DNA from: Omphiscola glabra
Taxonomy: Eukaryota; Mollusca; Gastropoda; Lymnaeidae
Length of the DNA stretch: 64,000 nucleotides
Assembly (NCBI GenBank): GCA_964017045.1
Contig: OZ024797.1
Location: 11,625,062-11,689,061, forward strand
Direction of reading: 5' to 3'
This document shows, piece by piece, positions 58,701-64,000 of this stretch. The position numbers and the translations under genes were made by a program. The notes beneath the pieces are model-generated. The model was not told the origin of the DNA. It did no database searches and worked only from the letters and a program-made list of their open reading frames with translations. The number at the start of each line of letters is the position of its first letter. The stretch's first letter is position 1.

Positions 58701-59974
58701 CTGAGGAATTCTGCTCTTAGGGATCCTGGGGTTCAGAGCCTACTGGCAGAGCACTTCGTCAGCACTTGGTCACTGGTGGCTGACTTGCAGGTATAGTGAC
58801 CACACAATATTTAAGACACCTGCGTCTTTAGCTTAAAATGTATTCTTAATTTCACTGGTTGCAGTTAAAATATTTGTTGCTCTTGAAAAATGTTGTACTT
58901 TCATTTTATAAATTGAACAAAAATAGAACATACAAAAATAAATAAAAATGACTTTAATTTGTAGGTAGCTTTGATTAATAGTGTCAAATAAAAAAATAAA
59001 TTATAAAGACAGCTTCTGATTTAGGTAAAGCTCATTGAAACCTGACATGTTATACGTTACATGCTTAAAACATGTTTTGATGCTATGATATATTTAAGTA
59101 AATTTTCCAACACAATTTAATCCATTCTTAAACTAACTTGTCCTGAAATCACTGAGGTCCTCTTAAAGCACTGCTTTATTTTCATTTTGAAGGCGCTCGC
59201 TACAGATTCAACGTACCCATACCCACATCTTGCCAAGTTGTTTTTGGACATTTATGAGTTCCCAATGATACTGGTTGTGACTACAAGTGATGCTAAAGTT
59301 GTCCACTACCTGAAAGCCAATGATTTGCTGGACACTGACATTGGTCTTGTGGAGAACATGTGAGTAGATTTAAACATTTTAAAATAATGAAATTAACCTT
59401 ACCTTTACCACGTAATAATTGGAGATAGCGAATTTCTTATATTCAGTGTTGGTATTCTAGGCCCATCCAGTATTTCTCAAGCAATATATGCTAGTGTGTT
59501 AGGTCATAACATCTAATTTCTTATATTCAGTGTTGGTATTCTGGGCCCATCCAGTATTTCTCAAGCAATATATCCCAGTGTGTTAGGTCATAATGTATCA
59601 TGTCAGAACTCTCCTTTCAGATCTTTTTGAATATCTTATATGACAATTACTTAGATAGACGTGAACTGCCTCAACAGTATAAAACACATGAGCCACTGCC
59701 CCAATCCAGGATAATAACTTTGAACTACAAAATTTTTTGTTGTTCAATCATCTGTAGATGAGGGGGTTGGGGGGGGGGGGGTATTTCCCCCCAAAAAATA
59801 AACATCCTTAGTCCTTTCCCATTTACTCTTTGTTTGTTGATAACAAAAAAACTGTATGTTTTGTTTGACAGCCTTTCAAATCCTACCACATACAACTATC
59901 TGCAGTTTCTCAAAGAAGGCTTAAGGAAAGCTGAAGATCTCTCCCATGGGACAGATGAAATGAAAAGTGTTTAA
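52445..59974 (+). CDS. SELENON: Selenoprotein N, ten coding exons, 635 aa with Sec511
   Basis: ER-membrane selenoprotein of the SELENON family, known as a calcium-sensing redox regulator of ER calcium stores. The ten exons (listed separately) join in frame. In order: a TM anchor (about residues 41-60); a canonical EF-hand loop D90-K-D-G-D to E101; the conserved core with [36 protein letters not shown], and NVDMEWL...[13 protein letters not shown]; an 11-residue tandem repeat (360-447); [17 protein letters not shown] with in-frame UGA as residue 511; and a C-terminal domain ending [18 protein letters not shown]. The SCUGS motif is the redox site. Length is close to the vertebrate protein (about 590) plus the repeat. 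The ATG at 52445 is the first after an in-frame stop at 52394; the exon probably begins at the acceptor TTTCACAG (52367), so a non-coding exon lies upstream. A candidate SECIS is at 63008-63082. Confidence 0.93.
53050..53160 (+). CDS. SELENON: SELENON exon 2
   Basis: Residues 113-149 ([13 protein letters not shown] through SWHPE). The acceptor is GTATATTGCAG and the donor GAG|GTAAGA; phase 0 at both ends. Confidence 0.85.
53704..53827 (+). CDS. SELENON: SELENON exon 3
   Basis: Residues 150-190 plus one base ([15 protein letters not shown] through LPPP). The acceptor is TTCAACAG. An upstream TTGCAG at 53669-53674 is an alternative acceptor that stays in frame, adding about ten residues. The donor CAG|GTTTGA is weak. 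Confidence 0.8.
54229..54451 (+). CDS. SELENON: SELENON exon 4
   Basis: Residues 191-264 plus two bases. It contains the family block [19 protein letters not shown] and ends KDYVEVMF(R). The acceptor is ACATAATTGCAG and the donor AG|GTATGT. Confidence 0.92.
54452..55239. other. SELENON intron 4
   Basis: A stretch at about 54530-54670 is GC-richer than its surroundings (CAGACCGCTAATTGACCC) and may be a dispersed repeat; the rest is AT-rich and featureless. Confidence 0.4.
55240..55391 (+). CDS. SELENON: SELENON exon 5
   Basis: Completes R265 and runs to LNV plus one base. It holds the highly conserved FQLNEPP...[10 protein letters not shown] and [11 protein letters not shown] blocks. The acceptor is CCTTGACAG and the donor G|GTAGGT. 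Confidence 0.92.
55503..55888. repeat. 24-bp minisatellite, about 16 copies, SELENON intron 5
   Basis: The unit is GACTATATTGCAGGTC(G/A)TGG plus GCTA. Each copy contains TATATTGCAG|GT, very close to the true exon 2 acceptor of the same gene. Period 24 keeps one frame open, giving an apparent CRSWARLY repeat peptide with no supporting evidence of translation. Confidence 0.95.
56208..56317 (+). CDS. SELENON: SELENON exon 6
   Basis: Completes D316 and runs to residue 352: [12 protein letters not shown] then [17 protein letters not shown], ending QDE. The acceptor is TTGACCACAG; the donor GAG|GTAGAG is non-ideal. Confidence 0.9.
56563..57200. repeat. 16-bp minisatellite, about 40 copies, SELENON intron 6
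   Basis: The unit TCTATGCTAACAACTG recurs with TATC, TACC and AGTC variants in a patterned order that suggests duplication of larger blocks. Confidence 0.96.
57810..58181 (+). CDS. SELENON: SELENON exon 7 with 33-bp coding minisatellite
   Basis: Residues 353-476. The acceptor is TTCAACAG and the donor AAA|GTGAGA. After VAYENVD come eight copies of [12 protein letters not shown] (57831-58094) and a partial ninth. Then comes the conserved [25 protein letters not shown] stretch that leads to the catalytic exon. Repeat differences are mostly single residues (P/A, K/T, T/S). Confidence 0.88.
58581..58790 (+). CDS. SELENON: SELENON exon 8 with selenocysteine UGA
   Basis: Residues 477-546. The frame reads [18 protein letters not shown], then TGA at 58683-58685, then [13 protein letters not shown] and [12 protein letters not shown] before the donor CAG|GTATAG. 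The continuation after TGA is homologous to the family, which shows that UGA is decoded, as selenocysteine 511. Confidence 0.95.
58683..58685 (+). other. SELENON: UGA selenocysteine codon (Sec511) in the SCUGS motif
   Basis: An in-frame TGA sits between TGC (Cys510) and GGG (Gly512), the redox motif of the family. The conserved coding frame continues for 125 codons over three exons after it. Confidence 0.95.
59193..59359 (+). CDS. SELENON: SELENON exon 9
   Basis: Residues 547-601 plus two bases: [21 protein letters not shown] and [13 protein letters not shown]. The acceptor is TTTGAAG and the donor AT|GTGAGT. Confidence 0.9.
59450..59602. repeat. Tandem duplication of about 80 bp, SELENON intron 9
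   Basis: The segment TTCAGTGTTGGTATTCT(A/G)GG to TGTGTTAGGTCATAA is present twice with few differences. Confidence 0.88.
59872..59974 (+). CDS. SELENON: SELENON exon 10 (C-terminus)
   Basis: Completes I602 and runs to V635, stop TAA at 59972-59974. It contains [18 protein letters not shown], the typical family end. The acceptor is TTTGACAG. Confidence 0.92.
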
Positions 59975-60118
59975 TTTATTGGAAATTAATTTGTTGCTAA
60001 ATTTTCTATAATTTTGATTGAAAAGTTAATATTTTACCCAAACTGTTTTGGAAATTTCCTTTTTGCCAGTTTTATATCAGTTTATCACAAATTATATGCA
60101 TTTGATGGCATTTTTAAC

Positions 60119-60215
60119 TGCCAGTACCAAAGGGTATTGTCTAGCTTTCTAACTGCCAGTACCAAAGGGTATTGTCTAGCTTTTTAACTGCCAGTACCAA
60201 AGAGTATTATTGTCT
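60119..60215 (+). repeat. 36-bp direct repeat, three copies
   Basis: The phrase AACTGCCAGTACCAAAGGGT, then ATTGTCTAGC, is present three times, the last slightly changed. Confidence 0.9.
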
Positions 60216-61692
60216 ACCTATTCATTTTTTTTAATGAAAGTGCAATGAATATTTTAAAATGAAGAAATTTTCTGGAAATGATCTGTTTAAAAATTTTTAT
60301 ATAATCAAAATATGTTTTCTCTGACTATTGTAGATATTTTTACTAATAATAATTTTTTATTAAGAATCTGCTTCAAAAACTAGCATTTTCCTAAAGAAGA
60401 AATAAAAGAGAATAATTTCTTCATCTTTAGATTAGTTATGTTTAAACATAATGCCTAATAGATTAAGTTTGAATTTCTTTGTTGTAAAGATCATTGCCGT
60501 CCTCACAAAACCAAACAGAATTTTTTTATGTGTTTAAAACACCATGATCTGAATTCAATTTTGAATTTAATAATGCTTTGAAATTTGTTCTAATGGTATC
60601 ACAGAATGAGTTTGGGATAGGAGAAATGCATAGGACCGATTGCTTAAACATGAGTGAACCATATATTTATTGCAAATGTAATGTGGAATATTTCCCGTCA
60701 TGAATATGTTTTGTGATTTCAAATATATTCAGTGATAGCTATTACTTATGTCAATAGCCGTTAACTGATTAACTACTAGATTGGAAAAACAGGCTGTGGC
60801 TGAATGACATTTTAGGTCACACTTTCACAATTGCAGGCGTATGTTGAAATTCAGCTGCAGTTTTCTTAATAATTAACTGATTCTTATGAGTAATATAACA
60901 TTTTATAGGTAAATGAATTGTCTATAAGTTAGATATTAAATGTTTGTCAGATTAATTTCTAGTTGGAATTTTGTAAATTGTTAAATTAAAAATTACAACA
61001 GAAAAATAATTTAAAAAATGATATAAAAGTTGCCAACTTACCTGTACATTGGGAATATCCCAAAACATTTAAAAGCCTTTCATTTGGTGATTTGTTTGCC
61101 CAATTGAAGGTAAACATACCCAAGAACACAGACGTAGAATAATATTTACACTTTCAATGGCTTATATGCCTTTAGTAACCCCGTCTCTTGTGGCCATGGT
61201 AAACAAGTAAGCTCCATGTGAATCATGGCCATAACTAAAGAAATGCTTTGGCGCTCCCAGCAGCTCATGGTAGTTAACCAGTTAAAAAATGGAAAATATT
61301 AAATTATACTGTTTTTCTTGTTACCTGTAATGAAATACTGTAACTCTAGTGCCCCATTAGTTGTAACTTTGTTTGTGAGGGTTTTTTTTTATCTGAAATT
61401 TAAAAAAACAAATCGAGATCATCTTGCCTGCATCAAAATCTATTTCTAACTGGAAGTGCATTTTAAAGTTTGTCACATTTGATCATTATTATTACTGCTG
61501 AGTAAATTGTTGGAAAGTTTTTTGGGCTACTAATTTTTACAAAATGTGTATAATTTAAATAACAACAAAAATATAGGTACGCAAAATTGAAACATAAATA
61601 TACACTTGTGAGCTTGTTGAGAAACTATTTCATGTGTTAGTTCATCGTTTGAATTGATGAGTGCCGCTTTAATCATTTGATTCCTTTTGGGG

Positions 61693-62045
61693 CTGATTTC
61701 ATCTGTGGTACTGATGAGACCTATTCCAGATTTCATCTGTGGTACTGATGAGACCTATTCTGGATTTCATCTGTGGTACTGATGAGACCTATTCCGGATT
61801 TCATCTGTGGTACTGATGAGACCTATTCTAGATTTCATCTGTGGTACTGATGAGACCTATTCTGGTTTTCATCTGTGGTACTGGTGAGACCTATTCTAGA
61901 TTTCATCTGTGGTACTTATGAGACCTATTCTAGATTTCATCTGTGGTACTGTTGAGACCTATTCTAGATTTCATCTGTGGTACTGTTGAGACCTATTTTA
62001 GATTTCATCTGTGGTACTGATGAGACCTTTTCTAGATTTCATGTG
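61693..62045. repeat. 34-bp minisatellite, about 10 copies, presumed 3' UTR
   Basis: The unit is TTTCATCTGTGGTACTGATG, then AGACCTATTCTAGA, with single-base variants. Confidence 0.95.
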
Positions 62046-62622
62046 TACACACCTATGCACAGCTTTGTGCAATTTAATTTATTTAATCATCTCCACAAAC
62101 CAGTAACGACTTCTAATGTATTATTTCTAGATTATTTTCATATCTTGTCAGTATCACTGTCAGTGTTGTGACTGGATTTACAATGAAACTTTGATTGTAT
62201 GACCAGTCCAACGCTAGCTGTTAATTGAGATACCCTCCATTTCATATATGTATAATTTCTGCTTGTACTTATGCTGAACATATGAAGGCTATATTCACAA
62301 TTGATTTAAATTTCCGTTTAATTACACCCTAAAAAGACAACCATCTTCTATTTCAGGGGAAAGTTGATTTTTTTAAAGTGCTTATTGTGTGTATGAATTA
62401 ATTGAGTCATGTAAAATATTTCATTTATGGTCAAACTAAAGCAATAATAATTGTGTTCATGTTAGGATAAAGCCTTCGTTAAGTATATTTATAATCAAGA
62501 TAATAGTTGTTTTTTTGTGTGACATTATTTTTTGTTTAATATTATAAATCACACCCAATGAAAATAGATTAGAAAACCTCTGCATTGTGTACTTCATATA
62601 AGTGATGAAAACTTATTTCTTT

Positions 62623-62808
62623 AACGTATTTTACGGACTATAAGACTCACCTTAATTTTTAAGCAATTTTTTTTAAATATAAAATTTTTACCATTTTATA
62701 TTAATTTCTAACATTTTTATATTAATTTCGAGTATAAGACGCACCTGAATTTTGGGGGGGGCAATTTTTCGAAGAAAAAAGTGTGTCTTCTAGTCTGTAA
62801 AATACGGT
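62623..62808. mobile_element. MITE, 186 bp, with ACCGTATTTTAC-type termini
   Basis: The left end (AACGTATTTTACGGACTATA) and the reverse complement of the right end (ACCGTATTTTACAGACTAGA) form inverted repeats of about 28 bp. An internal copy of the motif (GTATAAGACGCACC, 62732 on) is also present. The ends resemble those at 36865 and 49169. No clear target duplication was found. Confidence 0.75.
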
Positions 62809-63007
62809 ATATCATTTAAACAATCTTATCTTATCTTAGCATCTTCTGGTATTCAACATTTTAGTATCTTTATCTTTTTTTTATTTTTTTAATACTATGT
62901 TCTGAAATGTTTTATTTCTCCATACATCAAGATGCCATGTACTGTTTTATAAATTTAATTTCATTAAAAAATTTCATTGAGGCATAATGAGCTTCTTACC
63001 ATAAACC

Positions 63008-63082
63008 CAATCAACTAATGACATCAAAATCCACAAAATGCAACTTTGCATGGGGTTTTGTTTGATAGTGCTGAGGTGGTTG
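63008..63082 (+). promoter_or_regulatory. Candidate SECIS element (form 2) of SELENON
   Basis: Read as RNA it folds by hand as a SECIS. Helix I is 63008-63016 with 63074-63082 (8 of 9 pairs). The core is AUGA at 63018-63021 opposite UGAU at 63063-63066, giving U.U, G.A, A.G and C.U. Helix II is 63023-63032 with 63053-63062 (9 of 10 pairs, one U.U). The 5' side of the apical bulge is ACAAA (63033-63037), supplying the unpaired AA. A mini-helix III is 63038-63042 with 63047-63051 (5 pairs, 4-nt loop). It would recruit SBP2 so that UGA at 58683 is read as Sec. It lies 3.0 kb past the stop, which is far but within one long 3' UTR. The fold was done by eye only. Confidence 0.7.
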
Positions 63083-63686
63083 TGGTATTAAGTTCATGAA
63101 AGCCTTTTGGTTCCAGGGCATGTGTACAAATTACATTTTTTGTGACACATATCCAAATAATTTAATGTAAACATAATGCTGTCATTTAAAACTTGTACGC
63201 CAATATTTTTTTATATAATTACTTTAACGTTAAATGCCACCCTTTCATTTCATTATAATGTAACATTATTGATGGTCTCCCCTGGCTTTTGATATTAAAT
63301 AATTATTTTGTTCTTATAAAACTTATACAGAACATTTAAGGACAATCTAAAATATTTCATATAAGGTAAATAAACTCACCATTCACAATTCTGAAATGCC
63401 AATGATTTATTTTAAAAAAAGATTGTTTTGATTTATAAAATAGCACATAGCAAGCAGGTTACATGAGAATGACAAATATTCTGTAAAGGTTTTTCATTGA
63501 ATGAAAAATTAAATCTGGAGTTAACTAGAAATAACTTGAATTTAATTATTTCACCCTGGTAATTCACAAGTGTTGACATTATTTATGTAAACCATATCAG
63601 CCTTCTAAAATTGTATCCTTATAATATATATCTATATACATTTGGTGTGGTCCCATTTTGCACATGTAGTGCTGTTAGAAGCTTTC

Positions 63687-63692
63687 AATAAA
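63687..63692 (+). terminator. Possible poly(A) signal AATAAA
   Basis: The first AATAAA hexamer I see downstream of the candidate SECIS, so the most economical end of the SELENON transcript. Confidence 0.45.
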
Positions 63693-63700
63693 TTGATTAA

Positions 63701-64000
63701 ATTAGTATATTAATCTGCTTCAGTTCACTTTTAGAATACTTGGTGTACACCTGACACGTATGACATCTTAGCAGGAATTTATAATGTATTCAGTAATTCT
63801 TTGGGCTTTCTTTTAATTTATCTTCAATCAATTATGTTTAGCCCACAGTAGGTTTATAGGCGTGGGTTTTCAGGTCCAAACCATCCATTATTTTCAAAAT
63901 AATTTTTACTTTTTATGAAAATAGTGATTTCTCATTGCTGTTAGAAGGACGTTATAGCTTAAAAGACAAGCTTGCATGTACCTTTGCCAAGCAAACTCTT
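63701..64000. other. Downstream flank, nothing recognised
   Basis: AT-rich unique DNA to the window edge. Confidence 0.4.

Larger units (their letters stand above)
59975..63700 (+). other. SELENON: Presumed SELENON 3' UTR, about 3.7 kb
   Basis: No further coding exon is visible. It contains a 36-bp triplicate (60119-60215), a 34-bp array, a MITE, the candidate SECIS and possible poly(A) signals (AATAAA near 60399 and at 63687-63692). If the SECIS assignment is right, the mRNA must extend at least to 63082, so the distal AATAAA is the likely end. Confidence 0.5.

Noticed and set aside
60790..60860. An alternative SECIS around ATGA at 60804
   Set aside because: Helix I is good (CTGTGGCTGA with TCAGCTGCAG), but the sequence between the AUGA and the downstream GA forms almost no helix II and has no AA apical loop.
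61650..61695. ATGAGTGCC...GGGGCTGAT as SECIS
   Set aside because: A quartet-like core exists, but helix II is interrupted by several mismatches and the expected unpaired AA is base-paired in an AATCA/TGATT hairpin.

Overview
This window looks like nuclear DNA of an animal, most likely a gastropod mollusc and plausibly a freshwater pulmonate snail. The genes are split by GT-AG introns. It contains a metazoan selenoprotein N gene and a tandem family of rhodopsin-like GPCRs. It also carries non-LTR retrotransposon 3' ends, hAT and Tc1/mariner-type MITEs, and an extreme load of minisatellites. One short element resembles the horizontally transferred hAT family SPIN, which from memory has been reported in a pond snail. 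The species assignment is an inference; nothing in the window proves it.

Layout. At 1-455 lies the last exon of a GPCR gene (A). At 2731-10278 is a satellite of about 302 copies of a 25-bp unit. At 11790-15380 is a complete four-exon GPCR gene (B, 581 aa). At 15381-23222 is intergenic DNA with two arrays of one 22-bp unit, a hAT MITE with a perfect 8-bp target duplication, an 821-bp hAT-like element and retrotransposon ends. At 23223-29776 is a second complete four-exon GPCR gene (C, 583 aa). Its introns are full of minisatellites and transposons, and a SPIN-like MITE lies 15 bp before its ATG. At 29777-36864 are a TA-flanked pogo-type MITE and a broken reverse transcriptase split by a 20-bp array. 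At 36865-49169 is a 12.3-kb structure: 27-bp inverted terminal repeats enclose about 233 copies of a 51-bp unit that is open for almost 4000 codons. At 52368-63700 is a ten-coding-exon SELENON gene, with an in-frame UGA for selenocysteine at 58683-58685 and a well-formed candidate SECIS element at 63008-63082.

How the parts relate. Genes A, B and C are tandem paralogues. B and C have identical exon 2 and exon 3 lengths (105 and 210 bp), all introns in phase 0, and a very long third intracellular loop. They are probably plasma-membrane receptors of unknown ligand, made by local duplication. SELENON is an unrelated ER-membrane selenoprotein. Its exon 7 holds an in-frame 33-bp coding minisatellite. 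Tandem amplification is the theme of the window: it has hit intergenic DNA, introns (including splice-site sequences), a coding exon, a 3' UTR, the inside of a transposon and a dead retrotransposon.

The strongest points for follow-up are the SELENON UGA/SECIS pair, the SPIN-like insertion beside a GPCR start codon, the TIR-bounded 51-bp array with its giant open frame, and the relic exon and duplicated splice sites in the GPCR genes.
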